This document shows, one piece after another, positions 42,087 to 51,655 of a stretch of 57,528 nucleotides of DNA. A program made the position numbers and the translations under genes. Numbering within the stretch: the stretch's first letter is position 1; each line of letters starts with the position of its first letter. Location of the stretch: contig JAUHYU010000021.1 of the NCBI GenBank assembly GCA_030426345.1, forward strand, positions 1-57,528, read 5' to 3'. Origin of the DNA: Bacteroidia bacterium. GTDB lineage: Bacteria; Bacteroidota; Bacteroidia; Cytophagales; Cyclobacteriaceae. Under the pieces are notes generated by a model. It saw only the letters and a program-made list of their open reading frames with translations. It had not been told where the DNA came from and did not search any database.

Positions 42087-42983
42087 ATGGAATTCACATA
42101 CAGCAATTTTTTAGGAATTTGGCAAATTTTCATCATAGGTCTTGCAGTCCTGTCTGCTTTGGCGGGCATAGTTATTTTTATCACCCACCGACTCAAGATC
42201 ACTTCGCTCAGCGACTATAAACAGAAATATGATTATATCGCAGCCAATGACACCAAAATGATCCTCTATACCATTGTAGCTTTTGCGATTTCGATTACCG
42301 CATTCATCAATTCTGTATACCACGACACGGTTCTTTTAAGCTTTATTTGGTTTTGTGTGCGCATGTTCATCGCACTTTGTCTGGGAACTTTGATCGTTTA
42401 TATTTCAAATCTAATGATCAAGTTTGCCTACCCTTCTACCCTCGAAAGAAAAATGAAGCACTGGCGCTATAAGCCCAGAGTCAATAAAAAAACCGGAAAT
42501 ACCATGAAACTACTGAGTGAAGATGAAGAAGATGTGCATCTGGACGAAGGAATGCAGGCTGAAGAAAACGTGTTTTCTGTAGATTATGATGTATGGGTCG
42601 ATGAAGAAACAGGAGACGTACAGATCGAAAAATATCCCGGACACCTTATCGCCCACCAGTGTAATTCATGTGGTTTTAAAACCATGAAACTCGTAAAAGA
42701 AGAAATAGTGACCTCGCCAACTCAGGAATCTGATGGGGAGATGATCAAGTATTATAAATGCTCGTACTGCAATGCCAAGCGCAACAAAAATGTGAAAGTC
42801 GCCAAGCTGTCTCAAACAGAAACTCACTACGAACTACCGGCACATCTCCACTTTAAAAATGAAGAAAAGGTAAATCGTGTTGCTCTTGAGATTTATATCA
42901 GTAATGGAAAAACCAAAGTATTTGAATTTGGATCAACGAAACAGGCATCTGAATTTTTGAAAGAATTCAAGATAGAAGATTGA
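42087..42983 (+). CDS. Membrane protein with C-terminal zinc-ribbon domain, function unknown
   Basis: 298 residues. Three hydrophobic segments (about 10-33, 58-75, 80-110) are followed by an acidic linker (about 140-180) and a zinc-ribbon-like domain with CNSCG (about 192-196) and CSYC (about 228-231). The tail is a small beta domain with IYISNGKTKVFEFG. I know no function. It is transcribed away from the trp operon and ends at a perfect palindromic terminator 20 nt downstream. Confidence 0.75.
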   Translation: MEFTYSNFLGIWQIFIIGLAVLSALAGIVIFITHRLKITSLSDYKQKYDYIAANDTKMILYTIVAFAISITAFINSVYHDTVLLSFIWFCVRMFIALCLGTLIVYISNLMIKFAYPSTLERKMKHWRYKPRVNKKTGNTMKLLSEDEEDVHLDEGMQAEENVFSVDYDVWVDEETGDVQIEKYPGHLIAHQCNSCGFKTMKLVKEEIVTSPTQESDGEMIKYYKCSYCNAKRNKNVKVAKLSQTETHYELPAHLHFKNEEKVNRVALEIYISNGKTKVFEFGSTKQASEFLKEFKIED

Positions 42984-43002
42984 TTTCGCCATTTACAGCT
43001 TT

Positions 43003-43038
43003 AAAAGCATCTAAAATCCATGGATTTTAGATGCTTTT
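43003..43038. terminator. Perfect 36-bp palindrome, terminator of the zinc-ribbon gene
   Basis: Two exact 18-nt arms meet at CCA|TGG with no loop; the right arm begins TGGATTTTAGATGC and runs into T8. It belongs to the core repeat family around CATGGATTTTAG, and a partial second copy follows at 43092-43127. Confidence 0.85.
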
Positions 43039-43179
43039 TTATGTCTATTCAGAAGTCAGTTCTTAAACATCAATTGGTTGTCTTCAAAATAATTCATGGA
43101 TTTTCCATGGTTTTTAAGTGCTTTTTTGGGCAAATTCGCAACTATATATTCGTGTATTCAAATTTAGAATTTTATAAAT

Positions 43180-44478
43180 ATGTTGATCAAAGAAAATAGC
43201 AAATCCCTTTTTCAAAAAGCACAGCAACTCATCCCCGGCGGCGTAAATTCCCCTGTTAGAGCTTTTAGAGCTGTTGGTGGCGAGCCACTTTTTATCGAAT
43301 CTGCCAAGGGGGCTTACCTTTTTGATGTTGATGGAAACAGCTACATCGAATTGATCAACTCATGGGGGCCAATGATTTTGGGTCATGGCAATGAAGCCAT
43401 AGAACAAGCCGTAATCGAAGCCTTGAGAAAGTCCCCATCCTTTGGTGCACCGACGGAGGCAGAAGTTAATGTAGCCGAGCTGATCGTAGAAATGGTGCCT
43501 TCCATAGAGAAAGTCAGAATGGTAAATTCCGGTACGGAGGCAACCATGTCTGCCATCAGGCTGGCGAGAGGATTTACAAAAAAAAATAAAATCATAAAAT
43601 TTGAAGGTTGCTACCATGGCCATGGCGATTCTTTTCTGATTGCTGCAGGAAGTGGTGTGGCAACCATGGGCACACCTGACAGCCCCGGCGTGACCAAAGG
43701 AACAGCCAACGACACGCTTACTGCCCCTTATAATAATCTCGAAGCCGTTGAGGCTCTTATTCAAAAAAACAAAGATCAAATTGCCGCCGTCATCATCGAA
43801 CCGGTTGCCGGAAACATGGGCTGTGTATTGCCTCAGGAAGGATATCTTCAAGGGCTCAGAAGTCTATGCGATTCCCATGGAATCATATTGATTTTTGATG
43901 AAGTGATGACAGGATTCAGACTGGCCAAAGGTGGCGCGCAGGAATTGTTTGGTGTGATGCCCGACCTGACGACCCTTGGTAAAATCATCGGTGGCGGAAT
44001 GCCAGTAGGTGCTTATGGCGGAAGGAAAGAAATTATGGATTGGGTTTCTCCAGCTGGCCCTGTGTATCAGGCAGGAACCTTGAGTGGCAACCCCATTGCG
44101 ATGAGTGCTGGATTCACGATGCTCAATCATCTCAATTCTCATGAGGGAATTTATTCGCAACTGGATAAAATTTCTGAACGCATTTTTCATGGGTTTCAAG
44201 CCAATTTGAAAGCTGTTTCTAAAAACTATACGATGAATCGTATCGGGTCGATGATCAGTTTATTCTTTACAGAAAACAAGGTGACGGATTTTGAATCTGC
44301 CAAAACCTCCGACACCGAACTCTTTGGCAAATACTTCAATGCAATGCTGGAAAACGGCGTGTATATCGCGCCATCCCAATTTGAAACATTGTTTCTTTCT
44401 ACTGCAATAGATGAAAAAATTGCTGACCTGATTATTACTGCTAACTTAACTGCCTTAAAAAGCATCGATGGCCTATAA
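43180..44478 (+). CDS. hemL: Glutamate-1-semialdehyde 2,1-aminomutase
   Basis: 432 residues: [61 protein letters not shown], the PLP lysine in [18 protein letters not shown] (about 267) and [15 protein letters not shown]. It makes 5-aminolevulinate for haem in the C5 pathway. A weak -7 box (TATATTCG) lies about 30 nt upstream; the gene is a single unit with a hairpin region behind it. Confidence 0.98.
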   Translation: MLIKENSKSLFQKAQQLIPGGVNSPVRAFRAVGGEPLFIESAKGAYLFDVDGNSYIELINSWGPMILGHGNEAIEQAVIEALRKSPSFGAPTEAEVNVAELIVEMVPSIEKVRMVNSGTEATMSAIRLARGFTKKNKIIKFEGCYHGHGDSFLIAAGSGVATMGTPDSPGVTKGTANDTLTAPYNNLEAVEALIQKNKDQIAAVIIEPVAGNMGCVLPQEGYLQGLRSLCDSHGIILIFDEVMTGFRLAKGGAQELFGVMPDLTTLGKIIGGGMPVGAYGGRKEIMDWVSPAGPVYQAGTLSGNPIAMSAGFTMLNHLNSHEGIYSQLDKISERIFHGFQANLKAVSKNYTMNRIGSMISLFFTENKVTDFESAKTSDTELFGKYFNAMLENGVYIAPSQFETLFLSTAIDEKIADLIITANLTALKSIDGL

Positions 44479-44507
44479 GCGTATCAAATAGCCTATAATC
44501 CATCCAA

Positions 44508-44566
44508 AATCCATGAACTATTAAGCTGCTCACTGTGATAATTATCATGGATTTTGAGAGGATTTG
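44508..44566. repeat. Spaced inverted repeat of the core motif after hemL
   Basis: CAAAATCCATGA and TCATGGATTTTG are exact complements separated by about 30 nt, followed by a stretch (AGAGGATTTGCTT) that resembles the usual right arm (AGAGGCTTTT). It is a member of the core palindrome family with an insertion at the centre, in the terminator position of hemL. Confidence 0.6.
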
Positions 44567-44663
44567 CTTGTGATCTATGAGTATATCCCATTTTCATTTG
44601 AAACCTTACATACTTCCCAACGGTCGGGAAACCTCACTCCATACTAGAGTGTGAATTAATAAA

Positions 44664-44671
44664 TATATTTG
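44664..44671 (+). promoter_or_regulatory. Candidate -7 box before the secreted-protein gene
   Basis: TATATTTG matches TAnnTTTG and lies 56 nt before the start codon. I see no clear TTTG at -33, so the call is tentative. Confidence 0.35.
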
Positions 44672-44726
44672 TTTTGATCCATGGCTTTTCGGCCTGGCGA
44701 CAAGTATCAATTAAATCTTTTTAATA

Positions 44727-45737
44727 GTGAAAAGACTTTTATTTGCCTTAGTAGTTCTAGTGGTTTTCTGTGTTGCCAGTGAGGTAAATGCACAAAGCAC
44801 AAACCTAAATACCGATGCTAAAACATTGACGTACGAGGAAGTGTATGATTCTCCATATGATATAAATAAGCTTTTCATCCATGTACAGCCTATGTATGGC
44901 GAGTTGTTTTCCCTAAATCCCACTATTGGCTTCGGCTTAAAAGCGCAATACTATCTAAAGAATCAAGCAGATTTTGAGGCAACTGTCCGTACACCCTATG
45001 CCCGCAATTTTGACTTAATGAGGAATGCAGCTTTCAAAAATAGCACGGTAGATAATGAGGCCAAGGCATTTTCCTATTTCGAATTATTGGGCACCTATCA
45101 CATCAAAGATGAAGAACTGGATACAGAAACTAAATTTATTTTATTTTCCAAAAGGTACAAAGGCGATAAATGGGCTGCAACTATGCCGTTATACACCGTC
45201 ATTCCCACTAAGGTAAGAAGGATTTTCGGAGCGCGACTTGGTGGAATGGCCTACAAATCCGCTGTAGATTACAACAGGGTCATGGAGCAGCAGGAAGTTA
45301 CACTAATCTCTGATGAAGGAGGCGAAATAAGCCCGGATGAATCGGTTTATGGAAATATGTCAACAGCAGGATTTTACGTGGGAGGTTCTATGACAACCAT
45401 TAAAAATGTGGCTGTGCAGCCTGATAAAATCTATGGCACCCTGGTCAATGACCTAATTTTCACCACATTTTTTGACATTAACTTTGCCCCAATGATCACT
45501 GTAGACGATATCTACATTGATGGCGAACGTTACAGCGCAGAACCAATCCTCAAAAATGTATTGGGGTTCCGAACAGGAATCGAAGGGAAATTCAATAGAA
45601 AAATTAGTTGGGCTTATGGAGGCGAAATTGGTTATCGACCCGGATTAAAGAAAAGTGGATTCTTTTTGCTTGTTAAAATCTCCTTCCCCGTCTTCGCAAC
45701 ACAGCTGAAAAATCAGGTGGAAAGCTTCGGCAAATAG
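44727..45737 (+). CDS. Exported, probably outer-membrane-associated protein of unknown function
   Basis: 336 residues starting at a GTG with a signal peptide (first 22 residues, ending SEVNAQ). The mature part has alternating aromatic and polar residues, GLKAQYYLKN and a final strand pattern ending in GFFLLVKISFPVFA, which fits a beta-barrel or a Bacteroidota surface protein. No named family recognised. It converges on the lactonase gene 2 nt after its stop, with no room for a separate terminator. Confidence 0.7.
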   Translation: MKRLLFALVVLVVFCVASEVNAQSTNLNTDAKTLTYEEVYDSPYDINKLFIHVQPMYGELFSLNPTIGFGLKAQYYLKNQADFEATVRTPYARNFDLMRNAAFKNSTVDNEAKAFSYFELLGTYHIKDEELDTETKFILFSKRYKGDKWAATMPLYTVIPTKVRRIFGARLGGMAYKSAVDYNRVMEQQEVTLISDEGGEISPDESVYGNMSTAGFYVGGSMTTIKNVAVQPDKIYGTLVNDLIFTTFFDINFAPMITVDDIYIDGERYSAEPILKNVLGFRTGIEGKFNRKISWAYGGEIGYRPGLKKSGFFLLVKISFPVFATQLKNQVESFGK

Positions 45738-45739
45738 CT

Positions 45740-46930
45740 TTACTTCAATTCCAGATACTTGATGCATACCGGAGACGGAACAGAAAGATAATATTTAATA
45801 TCGATTAGCGTACCGTCCTTATTGATCGAAAAAATATTGATCAGATCAGAATCACGATTACCGACAAGCATAAATTCCCCTTTTGGTTCAGGTAAAAAAC
45901 TGCGTGGCTTTTCTCCCCCTGTTGGCATGTAGCCAACTTCTTTCATCTTACCCTTTCCGTTCACTTTATAAATTGACAATCCGTCATATCCTCTATTGGA
46001 AATATACACGTATTTGCCATCTGCGCTACAATGAATATCAGCACTGCTATTGTTCCCAAAGAATTCAGGTGGCAATGTAGGAAGTCGTCTAATCAACTGC
46101 AATTCTCCATTTTCCTTATTAACCCGATAACTACAAATTGATGAGGAAATCTCTTCTGCAGAAAATGCCAAATTACCTTTTTTATTAAATGTAAAATGCC
46201 GTGGCCCTGCTCCGGGCATTGTACGAATAAATGATTGTTCCGCTGGCTGAACTGTTCCATTATTACTATCAAATTTATAAATCAGAATTTTGTCCAATCC
46301 CAAATCTGAAACATATAAAAATTTTCCGTCATTTGAAGAAACTGCTGAATGAGTATGTGGCTTTTCCTGCCTAGGCATAACAGTCCCCTTTCCTTCCAAC
46401 TGGATATTAGCCGTCGGATCACCTATTTTCCCATGGTCATCTATAGGAAAAATTGTAAAATTCCCACCGCGATAATGACTCACAAAAACATGCTTACCTG
46501 ATGGATGTACGCTGATATGGCACGGGCTATCCCCAAAAGACGAGATGGTATTTAATTCCATCAATTCTCCAGTCGATTGATCGATGGCAAATGAAGTGAC
46601 GGATCCCCACTTTTCCTTTCCTTCGACACTTCCTCTATTAGCAGAAAATAAATATTTACCATCAGGGCTAGTATCTATAAATGATGGACTTTCTTTGGAT
46701 ATAATTGTCTGTAGCAAGTCATAGCGATTGACTTCCCGGTCATAGTTATATACATAAATACCTAAACTGCCGCGTTCAGAGAATGTTCCTACATAAATAA
46801 CCTCCGTATTTCCATCAGATACATTTCTTTTAGTCGTGCCAAAAGTCAAACAGTTAATTAGAAGTATTTGTATTGCTATTAATATTGAAATGCGCATTCT
46901 AAACAGTAGTTTTTTCTTCCAAGGTGGCAA
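45740..46930 (-). CDS. Lactonase-family beta-propeller protein (6-phosphogluconolactonase/YbhE-like), exported
   Basis: 396 residues, or 385 if started at M12 (46897), which gives a normal signal peptide (RISILIAIQILLIN). The rest is a seven-bladed propeller with YVGTFSERGSLGIYVY, SPSFIDTSPDGKYLFSANRG, SPCHISVHPSGKHVFVSHYR, GPRHFTFNKKGNLAF and RGYDGLSIYKV, the pattern of PF10282. Cytoplasmic members hydrolyse 6-phosphogluconolactone; exported ones have uncertain substrates. Confidence 0.88.
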   Translation of the reverse strand: MPPWKKKLLFRMRISILIAIQILLINCLTFGTTKRNVSDGNTEVIYVGTFSERGSLGIYVYNYDREVNRYDLLQTIISKESPSFIDTSPDGKYLFSANRGSVEGKEKWGSVTSFAIDQSTGELMELNTISSFGDSPCHISVHPSGKHVFVSHYRGGNFTIFPIDDHGKIGDPTANIQLEGKGTVMPRQEKPHTHSAVSSNDGKFLYVSDLGLDKILIYKFDSNNGTVQPAEQSFIRTMPGAGPRHFTFNKKGNLAFSAEEISSSICSYRVNKENGELQLIRRLPTLPPEFFGNNSSADIHCSADGKYVYISNRGYDGLSIYKVNGKGKMKEVGYMPTGGEKPRSFLPEPKGEFMLVGNRDSDLINIFSINKDGTLIDIKYYLSVPSPVCIKYLELK

Positions 46931-47056
46931 AAAATATTTAAATTTTAAAATAGCCTTTTCTCATCAACAAAAACTCAAAATTAATTCCATATTAAATTTA
47001 CATCATCCCTAAGTAAAATAACCCTCAACAAAAAGGTATCATGATCTCATATTTCT

Positions 47057-47064
47057 TACTTTTG
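47057..47064 (+). promoter_or_regulatory. Candidate -7 box of purL
   Basis: TACTTTTG fits TAnnTTTG and lies 35 nt before the purL ATG. No clear -33 element is seen. Confidence 0.4.
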
Positions 47065-47099
47065 CGCTAAAATCGAATACTGCTTAATCACATTCCAAT

Positions 47100-50000
47100 A
47101 TGGTATTATTTTTCAAATCCACCACAGCCATTTTAGCTGTCAAAACGACAAATCAAATCGATATTGCTGAGATTGAGAAATTAAAATGGCTTTTTAGTGA
47201 TGCTCAATTCATGGAAAATGACACGATTGAAGGTGTTTTTGTTGGGCCTCGCACGGAGATGATTACGCCATGGAGCACGAATGCCGTGGAAATCACCCAG
47301 AATATGGGCATTGCCGGAATAGAGCGTATTGAGGAATTTACTCCGTCAAAAGAAACCAATCCTTCCTTTGACCCAATGCTTCAGCGGGTATATCAGTCCA
47401 TCGATCAGGATATCTTCACGATCAACAAGAAACCTGAGGCTGTACAATATATCGATGACATAGCTGCCTATAATAAAGCAAATGGCCTAGCATTGAGCAA
47501 CGATGAAATCGGATATCTGAAATCATTGGGTAAGAAACTGAACCGAAAACTAACGGACAGTGAAATATTTGGATTTTCGCAAGTTAATTCAGAACACTGC
47601 CGCCATAAGATCTTCAATGGTACTTTTATTATTGATGGAGAAGAAAAAGAACAGTCTCTTTTTCAACTTATCAAACTAACTACGAGGACAAATCTGAATC
47701 GGGTAATTTCCGCCTATAAAGACAATTGTGCTTTCATTCAAGGACCTGAAATAGAACAATTCGCCCCCGTACGACAGGATGTGCCGGAATATTTTAAAAC
47801 TGAAAGGTTTGAATCTGTACTTTCCATCAAAGCAGAAACGCATAATTTTCCTACAACTGTAGAGCCGTTTAACGGTGCAGCTACTGGTAGTGGTGGCGAA
47901 ATCCGCGACCGAATCGCTGGCGGAAAAGCGGCTATGCCTCTAGCAGGAACTGCAGTATATATGACATCCTACCCTAGACTTGATGGTGGTAGAATGTGGG
48001 AAAAACCCATCCCTGCTCGTAAATGGCTTTACCAAAGCCCTGAAGAAATCCTGATAAAAGCTTCTAACGGAGCCAGCGATTTTGGTAATAAATTTGGTCA
48101 GCCTCTGATCTGTGGTAGTTTATTGACATTCGAGCATTTTGAAGACGGAAAAGAATTTGGTTACGATAAGGTGATCATGCAAGCAGGTGGCATCGGTTAT
48201 GGTAAGAAAAAAGACAGCTTAAAAGACCAACCTAAAAAAGGTGAGCAAATAGTTTTGATGGGTGGAGACAACTACAGAATTGGCATGGGCGGTGGTGCAG
48301 TTTCTTCCGTAGCCACTGGTGAATTCAACAATGCCATTGAGCTAAATGCCGTGCAGCGCTCCAATCCCGAAATGCAGAAAAGAGTGGCTAATGCGATTCG
48401 CGCCCTTGCAGAAACCATTGAAAATCCAATCGTTTCAATACACGACCATGGAGCCGGAGGGCATTTAAATTGCCTTTCCGAACTGGTGGAAGAGATCGGA
48501 GGGAAAATCCAGATAGAAAAATTACCCATCGGAGACCCTACACTTTCTGACAAAGAAATAGTAGGGAACGAATCGCAGGAACGAATGGGACTGATCCTGA
48601 AAAAAAAGGACACAAAATTACTGACAGACATAGCCAATCGAGAGCGTGCACCAATTTATGTGATCGGGGAAACCACAGGCGACCACCAGTTTACCTTTGA
48701 ACATGCAGATAAAAACCTTCCAAAACCCATAGATCTCAAGATCGAAGATATGCTTGGAAACCCTCCAAAAACCATCATGAGGGATTCTAAAGTTGTCCAT
48801 CGATTTAAGGAATTAGAATATAATATTTCGGAGATCAAAGACTATATCAGGCAAGTATTGCAGCTAGAAGAAGTAGCTTGTAAAGACTGGCTTACAAACA
48901 AGGTGGACAGATCCGTTACCGGAAAAGTCGCCAAGCAACAATGTGCGGGCCCATTGCAACTTCCGCTAAACAATCTTGGTGTGAGCGCTTTGGACTTCCA
49001 AGGTATAAAAGGTGTAGCAACGGCATTGGGCCATGCCCCTATGGTGGCTTTGGTCAGTGCAGAAAATGGCTCGAAGGTAGCGATTGCAGAATCTCTTACC
49101 AATATCATATGGGCGCCAATAGAAGGAGGCTTACAGGGCATTTCACTAAGTGCTAACTGGATGTGGCCATGCAAAAATGCTGGTGAAGATGCTAGATTAT
49201 ACAGTGCAGTGGAGGCTGCCTCACAGTTTGCCCTAGACCTAGGCATCAATATCCCTACAGGAAAGGACTCTCTTTCCATGACTCAAAAATACAGCAATGA
49301 TGAAGTAGTATACGCCCCTGGGACGGTAATCATAACTGCGGCAGGAGAAGTTTCGGACATTAGAAAAGTCGTTGAACCAGTCATTCAAAATGTACCTGAT
49401 TCGGTTTTACTGCATATCGACTTGTCAAAAGAACAATTTAAATTGGGCGGTTCTTCTTTTGGGCAAACTCTGAATAGATTGGGCAATGACACTCCCGGCA
49501 TCACCGACCCTGCTTATTTCAAATTTGTCTTTGCTACTATTCAAAAATTGATTGGAGATGACCTGATCTTAGCAGGACATGACATCTCTGCTGGTGGAAT
49601 GATCACCACTTTACTCGAAATGACATTCGCTCAAACCGAAATAGGGTTGGATTTAGATTTTTCTTCAATTAGTGAATCCGATCTAGTCAAAACATTGTTT
49701 AGCCAAAATTCAGGAATTATTATACAGGTGGAAAAAGAAACCATTAATATTCTTGAAGAAGATGGAATTAATTTTAACAAGATCGGTGGGATCTATGACA
49801 AACACGAGATCAGGATCAACGATTTACATACTACAATTGATCTGAAAATTGAAGAAATGCGAGACTTGTGGTTTAAAACCTCTTATCTTCTAGATACCAA
49901 ACAAAGTGGGGAAGAATTGGCACTCAGCAGATACCAGAGTTATAAACTTAATACCTTAACATTCAAATTCCCCGACAATTTCACCGGCAAATTCGCCCAG

Positions 50001-50786
50001 TATAACATTGACCCAATTCGCAAAAAATCTACTGGTATAAAAGCCGCTATTATCCGTGAAAAGGGCGTCAATGGCGATCGGGAAATGGCATGGATCATGC
50101 ACCTTGCCGGAATGGATGTAAAAGACGTTCATATGACCGATTTGATTTCTGGCAGAGAAACTCTGGAAGACATCAACATGATTGTCTTTGTAGGTGGGTT
50201 TTCTAATTCCGATGTGCTTGGTTCGGCCAAAGGTTGGGCTGGGGCTTTCATTTATAACCCAAAAGCCAAAGAAGCTTTGGATAAATTTTATGCAAGAAAG
50301 GACACGCTAAGCCTTGGCGTTTGCAATGGTTGCCAATTGATGATCGAACTAGGAGTAGTCACTCCTAATCATGATCAAAAACCAAAAATGTTGCATAACA
50401 GCTCTCGCAAATTTGAATCCGCATTTCTGAACGTGGATATTTTGGAAAATGATTCTGTAATGCTTGGTTCACTTGCAGGAAGTAAACTTGGTATTTGGGT
50501 CGCTCATGGCGAAGGGAAGTTTAGCTTGCCAAAAGAGGAAAAAAACTATCAAATTCCCATGAAATATTCAAAATCCAATTACCCTGCCAATCCGAACGGA
50601 TCCGACTTTGACACGGCTTCTCTTTGCTCTGAAGATGGCCGGCATTTGGTTATGATGCCACACCTAGAAAGAGCTACATATCCATGGAATTGCGCCTATT
50701 ATCCATCAGATAGATTGGCAGATGAAGTGACACCGTGGGTGGAAGCATTTGTAAATGCCCGAGAGTGGATCGCAAAAAATAATTAG
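47100..50786 (+). CDS. purL: Phosphoribosylformylglycinamidine synthase (large single-chain form)
   Basis: 1228 residues, the fused PurL/PurQ type. N-terminal domain; FGAM synthase core with SQVNSEHCRHKIFNG (about 161-175), KAETHNFPTTVEPFNGAATG, GGDNYRIGMGGGAVSS and PTGKDSLSMTQ; C-terminal glutaminase with the Cys nucleophile in LGVCNGCQLMIELG (about 1074-1087) and MPHLERATYPWN carrying the catalytic His and Glu. It converts FGAR to FGAM in purine synthesis. Slightly shorter than the roughly 1300 residues of the proteobacterial form; monocistronic here. Confidence 0.98.
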   Translation: MVLFFKSTTAILAVKTTNQIDIAEIEKLKWLFSDAQFMENDTIEGVFVGPRTEMITPWSTNAVEITQNMGIAGIERIEEFTPSKETNPSFDPMLQRVYQSIDQDIFTINKKPEAVQYIDDIAAYNKANGLALSNDEIGYLKSLGKKLNRKLTDSEIFGFSQVNSEHCRHKIFNGTFIIDGEEKEQSLFQLIKLTTRTNLNRVISAYKDNCAFIQGPEIEQFAPVRQDVPEYFKTERFESVLSIKAETHNFPTTVEPFNGAATGSGGEIRDRIAGGKAAMPLAGTAVYMTSYPRLDGGRMWEKPIPARKWLYQSPEEILIKASNGASDFGNKFGQPLICGSLLTFEHFEDGKEFGYDKVIMQAGGIGYGKKKDSLKDQPKKGEQIVLMGGDNYRIGMGGGAVSSVATGEFNNAIELNAVQRSNPEMQKRVANAIRALAETIENPIVSIHDHGAGGHLNCLSELVEEIGGKIQIEKLPIGDPTLSDKEIVGNESQERMGLILKKKDTKLLTDIANRERAPIYVIGETTGDHQFTFEHADKNLPKPIDLKIEDMLGNPPKTIMRDSKVVHRFKELEYNISEIKDYIRQVLQLEEVACKDWLTNKVDRSVTGKVAKQQCAGPLQLPLNNLGVSALDFQGIKGVATALGHAPMVALVSAENGSKVAIAESLTNIIWAPIEGGLQGISLSANWMWPCKNAGEDARLYSAVEAASQFALDLGINIPTGKDSLSMTQKYSNDEVVYAPGTVIITAAGEVSDIRKVVEPVIQNVPDSVLLHIDLSKEQFKLGGSSFGQTLNRLGNDTPGITDPAYFKFVFATIQKLIGDDLILAGHDISAGGMITTLLEMTFAQTEIGLDLDFSSISESDLVKTLFSQNSGIIIQVEKETINILEEDGINFNKIGGIYDKHEIRINDLHTTIDLKIEEMRDLWFKTSYLLDTKQSGEELALSRYQSYKLNTLTFKFPDNFTGKFAQYNIDPIRKKSTGIKAAIIREKGVNGDREMAWIMHLAGMDVKDVHMTDLISGRETLEDINMIVFVGGFSNSDVLGSAKGWAGAFIYNPKAKEALDKFYARKDTLSLGVCNGCQLMIELGVVTPNHDQKPKMLHNSSRKFESAFLNVDILENDSVMLGSLAGSKLGIWVAHGEGKFSLPKEEKNYQIPMKYSKSNYPANPNGSDFDTASLCSEDGRHLVMMPHLERATYPWNCAYYPSDRLADEVTPWVEAFVNAREWIAKNN

Positions 50787-50993
50787 GCCTTCGTGGGTTA
50801 ACGGCCAAATTTAGATTGAAAAAGTCATTAAAATCCATGGAAAATTGATGCTTTATAAAGTCATAAAAACTATAGCCTAAAGTTTAGCTGTTGAAGGCAT
50901 AACCGGACGCCTGCACCAGAGGGGATGACTGAAGTGCCAAAAGAGTCTATTAAAGAAGTTCTGAAAAAGGAATAGTGCAATTTTGAGTGTATC

Positions 50994-51509
50994 ATGCATA
51001 GTAAGAAGTTTGGATATATCGCCATTGGAATTTTCCTTTTTGCGGTCGGTGTTTTCTTTTCCGCTCTCTATCTACAAATTCAGACTAAGAAGAAAATCTA
51101 TAAACATGGTTTATCTACAGTCGGAGTTCTTTTTGATGTGAAAGGAGATTATATAAAAGTAAAGTATACAGTAGACGGTGACACTTTGACTTTTGGTACT
51201 ACAAGACCTTATCGACATTTGCAAAATGGAGAGGAGTACATAGTCAAATACATGGAAGAGGATCCCGAGTACATAAGTGTCCTCTACAGTCAACCTTTTT
51301 TTTCCGATTCTCATCAATATGGAATTGTTAATTGCAGCTCGTTGAGTAAAAATCAATCCTTGATTACTTATGAATATTTTGTTGGCGACACACGTATTGT
51401 ACGACAAACAAAATTCAAATCTGGAAATTCTTTACATAAGGATGATTACAAGGTCAAGTATAGAATTGACGATCCCAAAATAGGTTATTTAGTGACTAAA
51501 GATGGTTAA
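50994..51509 (+). CDS. Small membrane protein with DUF3592-like repeats
   Basis: 171 residues: one N-terminal membrane helix (about 7-28) and two similar beta modules. Each has a pattern V-x-Y-x-V-D-G-D followed by VKYMEEDPEYISVLY in the first and VKYRIDDPKIGYLV in the second. This is the layout of DUF3592-type proteins; function unknown. The 207-nt gap before it (50787-50993) contains a copy of the core repeat (AAAATCCATGG at 50830-50840) and nothing else that I recognise. Confidence 0.65.
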   Translation: MHSKKFGYIAIGIFLFAVGVFFSALYLQIQTKKKIYKHGLSTVGVLFDVKGDYIKVKYTVDGDTLTFGTTRPYRHLQNGEEYIVKYMEEDPEYISVLYSQPFFSDSHQYGIVNCSSLSKNQSLITYEYFVGDTRIVRQTKFKSGNSLHKDDYKVKYRIDDPKIGYLVTKDG

Positions 51510-51589
51510 ATCTTAATCGCTGCAAAATACAGTATTAATCCCCCTTCTAGCCCCGCTGGCGTTTGCGTTTCGCGTATATCCAATGAAAA

Positions 51590-51645
51590 CCAGATATCCA
51601 AAAGCCTCTAAAATCCATGGATTTTAGAGGCTTTTGGATATCTGG
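51590..51645. terminator. Perfect 56-bp palindrome between converging genes
   Basis: Two exact 28-nt arms meet at CCA|TGG. The inner part is the core repeat (TGGATTTTAGAGGCTTTT) and the outer part adds GGATATCTGG. It lies between the rightward gene ending at 51509 and the leftward murA ending at 51656, so it can serve as a terminator for both. Confidence 0.85.
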
Positions 51646-51655
51646 AAGGCACAAT

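Noticed and set aside
43360-43851. 163-codon antisense frame in hemL
   Set aside because: Shadow of the hemL codon pattern; Cys/His-rich composition without any family motif.
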